A stretch of DNA of 64,000 bases from Adineta steineri (GCA_905250115.1 CAJNOI010000009.1:1163821-1227820), one strand, 5' to 3'; positions 10,973 to 22,947 are shown, counted from the first letter of the stretch. The notes: generated by a model not told the origin, from the letters alone. Program-made: numbers and translations.

Positions 10973-12262
10973 ATGAGTAAAAATCCATGTTTATCAAATC
11001 AAAATGTAACAATCTATACTGATTTATTACATGATATTGAAATCTATGGTTATCGTTATATTATTTTAACTATATGTATATTTGGTACTGTATGTAATAT
11101 ATTAAATTTATGTGTTCTACTTCAACGTCGTTTAAAAGAATCACCATATACTTATTTAACTGGTTTGGCTATAGCTGATATGCTTACTCTAATATCAATA
11201 TCACCATTTTCAATTGTACGTGGTGACTATATTCGCAATGAGAAAATTTTAGATATTTTAACACGTTTTGAATCGGCATATTATATGCCATTAGCAAATT
11301 ATTTTGGTCAAGTAAGTATAATGATAACATTAGCATTAACAATCGAACGTTATTTATTTACAACTTATCCATTACATACACGAAGTTTTTGTAAACCACG
11401 TTATGCCCGTATCACAATAATAATTATATTATTTATTTGTGCATTACTTAGTTTTCCTCGATTTTTATTTGAAACTACAAGAAATATTATTGGTCCAATA
11501 GGTTCATTAAATACAACAATATGTTCAACTTATCCATTTATTATAAAATATTCTTCAATCAATTTAACTCATATTGGTCAATGTTTTTGTATTGTTTCAT
11601 ATCCACGACAAAAATTTTTACCATATAGAAATATTTATTATATAACCATGTTTATTTTAAATCAAATATTTCCTGCATTAATATTACTTTTTTTAAATTT
11701 AAAATTAATTCAACGTGTACAACAATCAAATCGTTATACATTAAATGAACTTGTTGCTCGACAACATAATCCAATAATATCAACAACACCAACAATACAT
11801 CCAATAAAACAACGACGTTTACGTGATGAACATCGTTTAACAAAAACACTTGTAGCGGTTGTGGTTGTATTTCTTATATGTAATACATTTACAATTGTAT
11901 CTTATCCAAATTTTGTACGAACAATAACGGAAAAAACTTATCCAAATTATATTTTTGTTGGTTTTCGTATACAAAAATTAATTACAAATATTATGTTATT
12001 ATTAAATTATTCAATAAATTTCTTTTTTTATTGTGCATTTAATCAAAAATTTTTAGATACACTTAAATTAACATTTCGTCATCGATTATGTTTATATTTT
12101 CATGAACAAAATGAAAGTATGATGGCACGACGTACATTATTTAATAGTACAACATCATCGGCAACATCATCCTATCATGTACAATCAAAAATTCATCATT
12201 CAAGTAAACATTTATCGAATTATGAAGATGAATTACCACGTTCAAAACAACAACGATTATAA
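10973..12262 (+). CDS. Class A (rhodopsin-like) GPCR, peptide-receptor type
   Basis: A single uninterrupted exon encodes 429 residues with seven hydrophobic segments. TM1 holds GTVCNILN (the GNxxN-type motif). TM2 has LAIADML (the conserved Asp). TM3 ends in TIERYLFTTYPL, the E/DRY box. TM6 follows a basic loop (RRLRDEHRLTKTL). TM7 has LLLNYSINFFFYCAFNQKF, a variant of NPxxY with Pro replaced by Ser. The short second extracellular loop and TM6-TM7 pattern resemble invertebrate FMRFamide/myosuppressin-type neuropeptide receptors, so a peptide ligand is likely, but the ligand cannot be read from sequence. The C-tail is Ser/Thr- and His-rich, suiting arrestin or kinase control. The gene lies 3.7 kb from the neuropeptide precursor on the same strand; a ligand-receptor link is speculation. 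Confidence 0.85.
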   Translation: MSKNPCLSNQNVTIYTDLLHDIEIYGYRYIILTICIFGTVCNILNLCVLLQRRLKESPYTYLTGLAIADMLTLISISPFSIVRGDYIRNEKILDILTRFESAYYMPLANYFGQVSIMITLALTIERYLFTTYPLHTRSFCKPRYARITIIIILFICALLSFPRFLFETTRNIIGPIGSLNTTICSTYPFIIKYSSINLTHIGQCFCIVSYPRQKFLPYRNIYYITMFILNQIFPALILLFLNLKLIQRVQQSNRYTLNELVARQHNPIISTTPTIHPIKQRRLRDEHRLTKTLVAVVVVFLICNTFTIVSYPNFVRTITEKTYPNYIFVGFRIQKLITNIMLLLNYSINFFFYCAFNQKFLDTLKLTFRHRLCLYFHEQNESMMARRTLFNSTTSSATSSYHVQSKIHHSSKHLSNYEDELPRSKQQRL

Positions 12263-12819
12263 ATAATTAGTTTATAGTTTTTAAAATGTTATCTGTAAAT
12301 ACTGTATTTTATAAATCAATCGAATATGCATACTTTTTTTTGTTTTTATTATTACTATTGAAGAATTTATTTCAATAAATCTTAATAATTATTTATTCTG
12401 ACATATAAAATTTCTTCTCGAGATGAATCATTTGTTTTCATTGTGTAAATTTTTACAGGTGCATAACTAATTTCTTTTTTGTTGAATTTTTATGTTGTCT
12501 AATGTGAAATTAAAGGAGACTTTTGTTTTGGCTTACATATAAATTATTTCAACGATAAAATTCTCATTTCTATTTTTACAGTATTGATAAAAAAAATAGA
12601 AGAAAAAATATATCAAAGGAATTTGATTGACAGAAGTAGAAGAAAAAAAAAAGAAAATGACGTTAGTTATATTTACAACCGAGAAATGTCATAGCAACCA
12701 GGGAAGCAATGAGAGTATGTGAGCATGTAGATAAAAAATTTTCTTTCGTTCGTTCTTATAATAAAGCATTTGTCTGATTAAAAAGTTGCACAAATTGAAG
12801 AGAAAACGACGTTTAAAAT
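12263..12819. other. Intergenic, nothing recognised
   Basis: AT-rich spacer; the right part should contain the promoter of the Pro/Asn-rich gene. No RNA gene or exon seen. Confidence 0.35.
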
Positions 12820-14178
12820 ATGAATCCAAATTATAATCAACAACAACAACCACCTATTTATACAACTAAACATTATATTCATGATCCTCAAGCAAATGCA
12901 GGAAATAATAATAATCAATCACATCCTCCTGCTCCAGCATATCCTTATTATTCAAATAATCAACCACGAACAACTATAACATATGTAAATGACAGACCAA
13001 ATTATGGACAACAACCCCAATCTTATGCTCCACCAAATGCAAACTATAATGGACCACCAAATCAGAATTACAATGGACCACCGCATCCAAATTATAATCA
13101 ACCACCGCCAAATCAAAATTATAACCAACCACCGAATCAAAACTATAATCAACCACCACATCCAAATTATAACCAACCACCAAATAATCGAAATGATTAT
13201 AATAATCCGGTTAGAGGAGGTGGTGGTCCTGCTGGTGGTGGTGGAATCGAGAAAACGAATGTGATGTCGAATGAAAGTCCATTTCATGATCCAGCTCGTC
13301 GACATGAACAAGTTAATCCATCACGTAGAATAACATCTACGGCATCCTCATCAAAAGATAGTGGAGAATCCAATAAAACATTAAATCTTTCAGAAGAAAG
13401 TCCATTTCATAGTATTTATAGTGGTTATCATTATCCATCACAAATAGATCCAACAAAAAGAATTACAACTCAAAATGCAGGTGCACGTTCAACAGATAAT
13501 AAATCATTAAATTTATCTGATGAAAGTCCATTTTTTTCAACATATGGACGTTATCATTATCCATCACAAATCGATCCACAAAAACGTATTACAGAAATGC
13601 CAAAATCTAGTGGATCTTTAGGACAAACAAATGAAATGTCAAATGAAAATCCATTCAGTAATTATCGACCACCGTCACCTCGAAACTATGCACCAGGTCC
13701 TGGACCAAATTCATATTCACCACCTAATAATGATTCGAATAGAAATTATAACAATAATCCAGTACCAACTCCATATCGATCGAATCAAGAACAACAACCA
13801 CCACCAAATTATTATAATCATCCACAACCATCATCTATGCGACCACCAAGTCCACCAGTATCACAACCTCCAGTACGTCCACCAGCTCAAAAACCAAATC
13901 CTTCTGGTCCACAAGATAAAACATCATTAAATATGAGTCCTGATAATCCATTTGCAGCAACTTATGGTGGTTATCATTATCCGTCGGCAGAAGAAATTAA
14001 AGCTCAAAAACGATCTAATGAACGTAATGCTCGTTTTGCAGATCAACAACCAGTTAATAATAATCGACCAGGAGGACAACCATCAAATCAAATGAGTGAA
14101 TATCCCGAAGCAGAAAACAAAGATGTTATTGCCGGAAAAGGAAACACGAAATTTACTCGTTTTGAAGTCAATTTTTGA
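12820..14178 (+). CDS. Pro/Asn/Gln-rich protein with ESPF-YHYPS repeats
   Basis: An intronless frame of 452 residues, low in complexity. Residues about 65-130 are a tandem array of (H/N)QNYN(Q/G)PP units. After a Gly-rich hinge come five copies of a longer motif: a NLS/EMS lead, then (E/D)(S/N)PF, then in most copies YxGYHYPSQIDPxKRIT. The best copies are near residues 186-217, 225-256 and 365-395. The fourth copy is degenerate. The NPF tripeptides in the last copies could bind EH domains, and the aromatic repeats could drive self-assembly; both are inference. There is no signal peptide or membrane segment, and the C-terminus is acidic then basic. I do not recognise a named family. Regular codon use and a conserved repeat frame argue that it is a true gene. 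Confidence 0.75.
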   Translation: MNPNYNQQQQPPIYTTKHYIHDPQANAGNNNNQSHPPAPAYPYYSNNQPRTTITYVNDRPNYGQQPQSYAPPNANYNGPPNQNYNGPPHPNYNQPPPNQNYNQPPNQNYNQPPHPNYNQPPNNRNDYNNPVRGGGGPAGGGGIEKTNVMSNESPFHDPARRHEQVNPSRRITSTASSSKDSGESNKTLNLSEESPFHSIYSGYHYPSQIDPTKRITTQNAGARSTDNKSLNLSDESPFFSTYGRYHYPSQIDPQKRITEMPKSSGSLGQTNEMSNENPFSNYRPPSPRNYAPGPGPNSYSPPNNDSNRNYNNNPVPTPYRSNQEQQPPPNYYNHPQPSSMRPPSPPVSQPPVRPPAQKPNPSGPQDKTSLNMSPDNPFAATYGGYHYPSAEEIKAQKRSNERNARFADQQPVNNNRPGGQPSNQMSEYPEAENKDVIAGKGNTKFTRFEVNF

Positions 14179-14398
14179 TACAAACAACTAATAAGAAACC
14201 ATCATTTTTTTTCTAACATGATCTTTATCAAACACAATACTTGTCTATTTTCTTGTTTTCTCACAGTATATATAAGTACTACTATTGTATCGGTTTTATA
14301 GAAAAAAAACAAAATATTAAAATATATTACATTTATTTTAAAGAAAAAAAAATGCACAGAACTATTCAGTATTATGTTTAGGTAAAAGTATATATTAG

Positions 14399-15700
14399 TT
14401 AGTCATCATATAATGCTAGACATTCTACAGAACATTGTCGTTTCAAATAACTTTGATGTGCATATCCTTGATAAGCAAGATTATCATCAACATCTTCATC
14501 TTGAAGTTTATTCGACATATTTTCAGCTAATCGAATTAATAATGCAATCATTCCACGTTGATCATCAAATTGTTCGACATCTTTTAATATTTTTAATTGT
14601 TCCTTTACAAGCTCAGTAGCTTCTTTTCTTTTGCCGTCTTTTACTAATTGTGCAATTTTTGTATCCATATCAGCAGCTGTTTGAGTAGCAAACATTGTTT
14701 TAACACGAGGATCAACTTCCATAATAAGTGATTCATCTTCGACGAATTTTAATGATAAAGTATTTTTGATAACAGTAGGCTCTCCATTAGGATCATTTGG
14801 TTGCATAAATCGTAATTCATATGTAAGTGTTTCAACTTCTTGTCCATCATTATTACCTGAACCACCAATTGTAAACTCACAAAGAACTGATCGTAGATTA
14901 TTTGCATGAAGATCACCAAGACTTGCGCCCGCAGCAAGATCATTATGACCCCAAATCTTTGTAACAATAGCTCCATTTTTGCCACGTACAATAAGACGGG
15001 TTTGTGAACCACATACACCAAATACACTTATAATAGCTTTAGTAACAAGTGGTTCAATGACTTGAGCTGATTCAAGAAAGAAGAATCTTGATCCACCAGC
15101 ATCAGCAATACCTTTCATAATTTCTGCATCAAAATCAGCACCAATACCAAATGAATCTGTTATAATTCCATTATTATTAAATCCAGCAACAAGACCTGTT
15201 AATTCAGCTCGTGTTTTCATTCCAACATTTGCTTGTCCATCCGAAAAAAGAAACATACGACGTGAAAATCCCTCATAGACATATTTATTGAGAAGATTTG
15301 CACCTGCTTCAATAGCGCCGGACATATTTGTTGAACCAGCAGTTGTAAGATTTTCGACAACAGGATAAAGATGTTGACGAGTAGATGCACGTGCATTTTC
15401 AAAAACAATCGATATATCTGAATCATATGCAACAAGATGAACTACATCATCATCATGAAGAAGACTAAGAACGGAAATGACAGCTTTCTTTGCAAAGATG
15501 AATTTATTATCACTTTGCATTGAACCAGATCGATCAAGAATAAGTACTATATTAAGTGGTGTTCGTTTGTTTTTTTCGCTTTTACTTTTTGTTTCAATAT
15601 CGAAACGAACTTTTTTTGTATTTAAAATACCCGAAAGAGCATATGGATTATCTGGTGTACATCGAATTTCAACAATATCTGATTCATTATAATACGCCAT
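14399..15700 (-). CDS. VWA-domain protein (calcium-activated-channel/inter-alpha-inhibitor-like VWA)
   Basis: An intronless minus-strand frame of 433 residues. A von Willebrand factor A domain spans about residues 47-235. It begins NIVLILDRSGSM, the complete MIDAS metal site DxSxS, with the further Thr in TTAGSTNMSGAI and the Asp in FLFSDGQAN. The C-terminal 190 residues form a beta-rich segment followed by a helical KEATELVKEQLKILKD region, as in many cytosolic stand-alone VWA proteins. No signal peptide or membrane helix is visible, so it is probably intracellular. It likely mediates metal-dependent protein contacts. The exact orthologue is unclear. Its 3' end faces the 3' end of the Pro/Asn-rich gene, about 220 bases away (convergent). 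Confidence 0.85.
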   Translation of the reverse strand: MAYYNESDIVEIRCTPDNPYALSGILNTKKVRFDIETKSKSEKNKRTPLNIVLILDRSGSMQSDNKFIFAKKAVISVLSLLHDDDVVHLVAYDSDISIVFENARASTRQHLYPVVENLTTAGSTNMSGAIEAGANLLNKYVYEGFSRRMFLFSDGQANVGMKTRAELTGLVAGFNNNGIITDSFGIGADFDAEIMKGIADAGGSRFFFLESAQVIEPLVTKAIISVFGVCGSQTRLIVRGKNGAIVTKIWGHNDLAAGASLGDLHANNLRSVLCEFTIGGSGNNDGQEVETLTYELRFMQPNDPNGEPTVIKNTLSLKFVEDESLIMEVDPRVKTMFATQTAADMDTKIAQLVKDGKRKEATELVKEQLKILKDVEQFDDQRGMIALLIRLAENMSNKLQDEDVDDNLAYQGYAHQSYLKRQCSVECLALYDD

Positions 15701-16620
15701 ATTGATAGTATGCTATATTAAAATAAAAATTGTAATTATTATATTGAAGAAATATGATTGAACTTACTTTTAAATAAGCTGAAGAATGAATTGATTGTTC
15801 ACACGTTAAAAAGAATAAGAAATATTACTTCAAATGAAAATCCTTACGCCTTTTATACTACGACAGAAAGCGACATCGTTGTGCAATATATATCGTATGA
15901 ATAATGTTTGTTATTTCACAACTATGATAAAAGTATGATTCATTCAAGAAAAACCGTTTACCTTGTTCCGAAGAGCAAAGACAAACTGTATGACTGAATA
16001 TTATGCATTTTTTTTATAATTTTATTGACCTAATTCGCAACGAATTCAAATGTTAAATACAAAATAGTTGTTATTACTTGTTTGAGATCCACCAAATGCA
16101 TGAAAAAATATTGCTAGTTAATTTTTTCTCTCTATGACTTTATATACTATCTATTTTATGGTGATCAAAACAATATTGTTATCATTTTCTTTTTGTTTTA
16201 CGAGTCGCTAAAGATAGATTATAACCTTTGTATTTTACGTCACTATATATACATCCCGAGAGTCTAATACACCTACATCTTCAAAACCTTTATTACTTAG
16301 TATCGATAAAAACATTTATGTTTCAAGTGATATATCATAATCTATGCAACATCTAAATTTTTAATCCTATTTATTAATATTAGATTTAATTTATACTTTA
16401 CAACAGAATCCGAATCAACAATTCTTTAATAAGAGTCGTTATAAATTTATTTATTAAATAATTTTTATTGGTAATTATGAAATACTCTTGATTTTTATTA
16501 ACAAAATAATAGAAAAACTATCTCTCAGCACTTGATACACTTCGTTCATAGAACATCAGGATTTACAACTTGAGACCGTACGTTTTTCTTCTTAAATATT
16601 TATGTAAATAAAATAAACTC
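15701..16620. other. Intergenic, nothing recognised
   Basis: Promoter side of the VWA gene and 3' flank of the CorA-type gene. AT-rich; no exon or RNA gene recognised. Confidence 0.35.
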
Positions 16621-18039
16621 TTAAAACCAATGTTTACGTTTAAAACATGACAGCATAAAAATTGCCAATGAAGCCATAACAGCAAGTACAATGTAATAGG
16701 AATATTTATACGTCAATTCTGGCATATTTTCAAAGTTCTAATATCAAAAACAGAAAATATATATATATATATATATTAATAAAGAAATAAAATATGTTTT
16801 ACCATGCCATAAATACCACTAATAAATGTTAATGGTATAAAAATAGTTGATATAATTGTTAATGTTTTAACAACTTCGTTCATAGCATTAGAATTTAACA
16901 TCATATAAAAATCAATAAATGATGCTAACATTTCTCTATATGTATCAATTGAATCATTAACTTGTATAATATGATCAAATAAATCTTTTAAATAAATATT
17001 TGTACTTTCTTGCATAATTTGTGTTTCTTCTTCTTTTTGTAATTTAATTAATATTTCTTTTAATGGTGAAATAACTGAACGTAAATATAACATATTACGT
17101 TTCATATCATAAATATGTTCTAATGTATCACGTTTAAGTGTTTTCATTAATTGATTATCAATTGCTTCAACTTTTGTACCCATTGTATCAAGTACATCCA
17201 TATAATGATCAACAACAACATCCACAAGTGAATAGAATAGATAATCAATTTTAGATTTTCTTATACGACCTTTACCTTGTCGAATACGATCTAATATAAA
17301 TAAAAAAAATATATAATTTTCAGAAAAAAAAAGAAATTTTTTTATTACTCTTAATTGAATCAAATAAATCTTTAGGTGTTTCTTGAAATGTAATAAGAAT
17401 ATTAGTTTTCAAATAAAAACTCATTTGTTCAATGACCGTATGACCTGAATGTGCCACATCACGATATATTAATTTACATATAAGAAATAATGCATCATCA
17501 AGAACATCTAATTTTGTTCGTTGTTCAGTTGTTTTTATATCCGTTTGAACTAATGAATGAATATCAAAACGATCAGCTAATTGAGTTACAACATCTTGAT
17601 AATGAACTCCATCTACATCAATCCCTTTAGAGAAAAAAAAAGAACAAGTAGAAAATTGAACGAGTATATATTTTTTAAACTTATGCATACATGTCATATG
17701 TGTTGGTGATGCTATCAATGCATTTGGAATGTCATCCACTTTTTTGTATGTATTTTCCGTAAAACCATCATCATCATATGTAAAAACATTTAATGTAACT
17801 GGTGATCTATGAATATCAGAAAAAAGATAAATAATATTTATTTCAACTCAATAAACTTACGATGGATCAGTGAAATGTACCAATGTATGAGATGAAGATC
17901 CACCGAATCCAAATTGTGTTAAACGTCTGTTATCCACTGTAGCTCTTCCAATAGCTGAACGATTTTCAGCTCCAAAGCCTGGCTTTGTACGTCGAAACGG
18001 CATAAGATTTGCTGTACGTGATGAGAAAATTTTTGTCAT
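16621..18039 (-). CDS. CorA-type magnesium/divalent metal channel
   Basis: Five exons on the minus strand (17861-18039, 17691-17806, 17349-17624, 16803-17290, 16621-16737) with short GT-AG introns encode 391 residues in a consistent frame. The family signature is clear: WIDVDGVHYQDVV after the N-terminal region, the NRIRQGKGRIRK segment, a long helical stalk, then TM1 (TIISTIFIPLTFISGIYGMN) ending in the diagnostic GMN motif. The GMN codons are split by the last intron. TM2 (YIVLAVMASLAIFML) and a basic tail KRKHWF follow, as in bacterial-type CorA/ZntB proteins. It should form a pentameric ion channel for Mg2+ or a similar ion. In animals such a bacterial-like CorA outside the mitochondrial Mrs2 group is uncommon, so its origin merits checking. 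An N-terminal Arg-rich stretch is not an obvious signal. Confidence 0.88.
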
Positions 18040-19317
18040 TTTTATAAATAACGAACTAAAAATTGATGTTAAACTAGAAAATAAATGCCATTTATAAATA
18101 CTTATAACTTACTAGTTTACATTGAGATTCGTTTATTTTTGTAGAAGAACAAAGAAAACTATTCGACAAATTTGAATTTGTAATGAATAGCTATCTTGGC
18201 AATGGTTATGACGTGAGAAACAGATACTTGTCATGCGTTTATATGATCGGTATTATTTAGGCATGATTAAGTATAAAGAGAAATAAAACATATTTTTTCG
18301 TTGATTTTTTTTCTTCTCTTATCTTTAGTACAAAATAGGTGGGCGATATAGAAAAGAAGCTTACCTATTTTTCTTCAATCAACCGTATCAAAAAAGAATA
18401 GAAAGATTGAATGAAAAAAATATTCACCTGATTCAATATGTTTATTTGTACATAAAACATGCCTAGTGAAAATAATGTATATGTACTTTTTCCACTTGTA
18501 CACCTCTCATTTGTAACTTTTTACATCCTTATCAATACCAATCTGTTACGTCATGAAAAGATTGGTAGGTACTTAATCTTTTAAATATTTGAATAGTTTT
18601 AATATGAATCTTAATTAGAATGAATAATGATCGTAGTAACTTATGTTTCTGTGATTAATAATGACATACATGTTAAGTCAAGAGCACAATAATACCTCTC
18701 AAATGCAATATCATATCTTTAGTCCGAGCAGGACAAAGTACTCGTACTCGCTCTCGAGAAAGTCCGTACTTGCCTAGCTCTGTTTTTAGTCTTAAAAATT
18801 AAAACTTATCAAAATAGATTTAGTCATGTTCAACTATTTCTGATGATTTAACAACTCATCAGATGCTGACTGTCATTTTCCCCTAGCAAAACTTACACTA
18901 GTGTCTGAGTGAGACATATCGAATGCAGTTACTAAACGAAAAGAAGAAGGTTTGGCGATTAAGTACGAAAGACCTCAATACAATTCAAAAATCAGTTGAA
19001 AACTAAAGAATAAGAATACTTTAACAGAGGATCGAATACATTTTGAAATGCGTGATATTTTCAATTCAAGGTCAAATCACTTAATAACTGTCATAGTTAC
19101 ATTCATAATGAATAACATTTGCATAATGTTATCTTTATATTCGACAAGAAACAATATATTAGAGTTATAATCTATTAGAATAATATAGATACATTATTTC
19201 ATTTTACAATACCAAAAAAAAACAATATTTTACACAACATAATTAAAATATTTTCGAAAAAACAAGCACCCATACAAAGTATAAATAACTGTAAACAAAC
19301 ACACACAAAAAAAGATT
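18040..19317. other. Intergenic with a GC-richer palindromic patch
   Basis: Mostly AT-rich spacer upstream of the CorA-type gene. At about 18725-18785 a GC-richer patch carries AAGTAC...GTACTT and CTCGAG palindromes; it may be a transposon remnant. No gene seen. Confidence 0.35.
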
Positions 19318-22300
19318 TTATTCGTTTTTCTCATCATTCTCTTGTTCGATAGGATAAATAGCTGCTGATTTAGATTTGATCATAAATGGTAATATTGTAT
19401 GTGTTTGTATCAATGTCTTATTATCAATCATTGAAGATACATTCGTATTATTTGTTGAATCAAATAAAGGTTCATAATGTTTATAAAATTCTTCATACTC
19501 AATACTATTCTCTTCTTTTTCATTATCTGTTGAAATTGACGTTTGTTCATTCATATGTGATTTAAGTGCATCAGGTTGACATGGACATTCAAAATGAACA
19601 CAATGAAATACTTCATTAGCAGTATTATGTGTACCACATATTCGTATAAAAGTAACAATACGAGGTGCAAATGTTAAGATTTGCCATGATCTATTACAGA
19701 AAGGGAGAGAAAAGATTCATTATATCTAATAAAATAAGAATTTATTACCGGCAAGCACTTGTTCTTTTATCGACAACTTTTGTCCATGTTACATTATCAT
19801 ATGATGTCTCAATATAATAGGAATACGAACGATTATCACAATCCCATAATAATAATCTAAATAGATATTTAAAATTCTTATTAAATTTCGTTGTAAGAAA
19901 ATTTTACCTCATCGAACTGACAATATATGGTTGACATAATTGAATAATAATTCCACCTGAACCAATTTGATGACATGTATAACCTAAGAGAATGAAATAA
20001 AAGTCTTTGCCTATTCTTTAATTTAAATTTACCTGAATCCCAATCATATGATTGATAATCTCCATTAATAAGTGCATTTCTCATACGACTAACTCCTTCA
20101 GATACAACAGCACTACCTTCTATTGTAGCCATATTTTCAATTGGAACTAAATATAACAAGAAACAGTTCGAAATAAATATTGTTACTATTGTAAAACAAA
20201 CCATGAATATCTCCAATAAGTGCAAATTGTTTTTGCATATAAAAAACTTCCATTGAAACAAGATGAAAGACCTTATTTACAGTATTATATGTACCAACAA
20301 CACGAATATATCTAAAATAAATCAAATCAAATCGATAAAATTTTTCTTTTACTTTTGTCTAAACTTACGTAGCTACAATTGGAGGAAAGTATAATTTTTG
20401 CCATGATCGACATAAATATGGACGATAGTCAATAACTTTCGTCCAATTTATATTATCTACTGATACTTCGATATAATACGAATAGGCACTAGAAGAAAAA
20501 TGATAGAAATTAAATTAGTTAATTAAAAGTTTTTCTGATAGTCAAATATGTACATCTTACAGTTTTCAAGGAAGTTCTCTTGATTTTAGGAAATATGCAG
20601 AATAGAGGTCAGAAAAAGTGAGCTGGAAATTTGGAGTTTACGGATGTCTAGTTTTCAACGAAAATCTCAGCTCAGAACTTGAACTGTCTGTTTCTTATTG
20701 CTCACATAAATACTCTTGGTTACTCTGAATCGACTGATGTTATTCAAGAAAAAAAACATGGAGTTAAACTTTGCAATTTGTTGAAATACCAAAGTCGTAA
20801 ACTCCAAATTTCGAGCTCACTTTTTTTGATCCAGAATAGACTAGTTATCAAGATCAATTATCAAAAAAAGTCTGTCATCTTCGTCACACTTATTGAAAGA
20901 AGTAATCAGATCTAATTCGAAAATTTCAGAAACTCATGAGTTTTTACTTTTCTTTATGATCTGTCTTCGATAAAATTATTATCTACTGCAATATTTTAAA
21001 CTGATTTAAAGTAACATGTTAATAAATAGTGTAAACTCATATTTTTATCAATCTCTAAATTTTACCGAGTATCCTTGTCCCAAAGAAGTAATTTAATATG
21101 ATTGATTATTGATGGTCCATCTAATTTAATACAAATATTATGTGTATCATCGATTAAATGTCTTGTATAACCACGATCCTAAATCAAACATACAAAGATA
21201 GAATCTTTTTTTATAATAAATTAACAAACTAGATCGTAATTGATAGCATCACCATCCAATAAAGTATGTTTCATTTCTCCTAAAAAATTGAATAATAGAC
21301 ATAAAACTAAAAAACTATTTTTATTACCTGTGATTACTTGAGCAAGATATGCTTTTGTAGCAACATTTTCATTCAATCCTTAATAAAATAATTCAAAAAT
21401 TAAATTTAAATAAACTTCTTTTTCTTACTTAATCGCCCTCGATAATTTTTATTTCGATTATCATTATTTATATCAGATGCTGTATTTGTTTCAAGATGAA
21501 TAGCATCAATAGCATCCATAATATGATTTAAATCAAATAAATTCGAATAACGTACAATCTTTAATAATTCACTCATTGACATTAATGTTAATCGAACTTT
21601 GGATACAATATTATCAAATGGTGGACAATTTTCATTTTGATCACGATAATGATATTCATGCCAATTTTTAACAGCATGAAATATTTCAATTTCAGGACAA
21701 TGAAATGAATCACGAGAAATAATTGATGAAAAGGCTTCCTATTAAATGATATAAGAATTTTTTATTAGAACAATATAATATAACTTACAGATGATAATGC
21801 TAGAAATTCACTTGTTTTTATTATTTCTGTTGCATAATTATCAATAAATTGAGCACAATGTATTTTAAGAGCATTTAATTCAAAAAGACAAGCTGTATCA
21901 TAGATAAGGCAAACATTATTTAATGATAAAATTGATTTTAAATATATTGATAAACTATTTTCAAGTTGTTCAAATCCATATTGATGTACAAGACTAAGTA
22001 AATCAATTAAAACATCTTCCTACAAAATAAAGAATTCAATTTATTTTACGAATGAAATCTATGAAAATTTTACTTTTTCTTGTTTTAAACTAATTTGTCC
22101 GGTGTAAATATAAAGTAAAAGAATTTTAAATGCACCTGCTTTACATTCTTTTATTTCTATTGTATTATTATCATGTTGAGATTCACGTAAACCACCGTAA
22201 AGTAATGCTCGAAAATATTCCGAACGTGCAGCAAGAATAATACGATGAGCATAAAAATGTTCGGATTCAATAACTAATTCGATATCACTATAATCAGATT

Positions 22301-22947
22301 GATTATATAATTTACCTAAAACAATAAAATAGAATTAGAGGTCATACTAAATGTACCGATCTTAAATGAGTATAACGTCATTTATATTGATAACATTCTT
22401 TATAAAATTGTTATTGACTCGAATTTTTTCGTATCCAGTATAAGATATTTTGATATGTATGACTACGAGAATGTGATCCTACGTGATAATATTCAAGTTA
22501 TAAAAGAATTTTGAAGTAAACGAGGTAATATAGACGTATCGATTCTTTTTTAGAGAGTTCTAATTGAATCTATTTTAGCATCAACGCTATTATTAAGGAG
22601 TTCTTTAATGGATGAATAAAGTTAGGAATATATAGAAGATCGCATACGAAAAAAAATGGTACCAATGTGTTTTATAATATATGGAATAAATAGATTAGAA
22701 ACACAAATGATAGATGTATTAGGGATGATTATTTAAAATTATCTAATTTTTCCATTAGATAATACAAAATCATGTCTATATATTACGTACCAAAATCACC
22801 CGAAAGTACTGTTGTATGGTTGATTTCTCCCAATTCCTCTAATGTTTCAACCGATTTCGCTCCATTATTTGTATTGTAATTAACTCCAGATTGATTCGTA
22901 TTATTTGTTGTTGTAGTAGATTGTGCATGTTGCTGCCAAGTTGACAT
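19318..22947 (-). CDS. BTBD9: BTBD9 orthologue (BTB-BACK-discoidin-like)
   Basis: Thirteen exons (first 22791-22947, last 19318-19690) join into 684 codons in frame. After a Thr/Asn-rich start comes a BTB domain (YSDIELVIESEHFYAHRIIL, then FRALLYGGLRES), a BACK domain, and two F5/8C-like units. In vertebrate BTBD9 order these contain LLDGDAINYDL, then IRVVGTYNTVNKVFHLVSME, then NALINGDYQSYDWDSGYTCH, then IRICGTHNTANEVFHCVHFE. BTBD9 is an adaptor for a cullin-3 ubiquitin ligase with roles in synapses and iron balance (known from other animals). Vertebrate proteins are about 612 residues; this one has extra N- and C-terminal tails. The start is the ATG ahead of STWQQHAQ. Most introns are about 50 bases, but introns 1 (22316-22790) and 7 (20489-21065) are long; intron 7 holds a fold-back element. 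Confidence 0.93.
20600..20840. mobile_element. Fold-back (MITE-like) element in BTBD9 intron 7
   Basis: A left arm at about 20605-20665 and a right arm at about 20770-20836 are reverse complements with few mismatches. The best block is AAAAGTGAGCTNGAAATTTGG followed by AGTTTACG, 28 of 29 bases matching between arms. The homology continues inwards (TTTCAAC) and outwards (GGTCA/GGATCA). About 105 bases separate the arms. No transposase is encoded, so it would be non-autonomous. It explains why this intron is ten times longer than its neighbours. Confidence 0.7.

Noticed and set aside
12952-13311. Minus-strand and shifted frames inside the Pro/Asn-rich gene
   Set aside because: They are shadows of the repetitive coding sequence on the plus strand.
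18725-18785. GC-richer palindromic patch as a possible RNA gene
   Set aside because: Only short palindromes (GTACTT, CTCGAG) with no consistent fold or known RNA motif.
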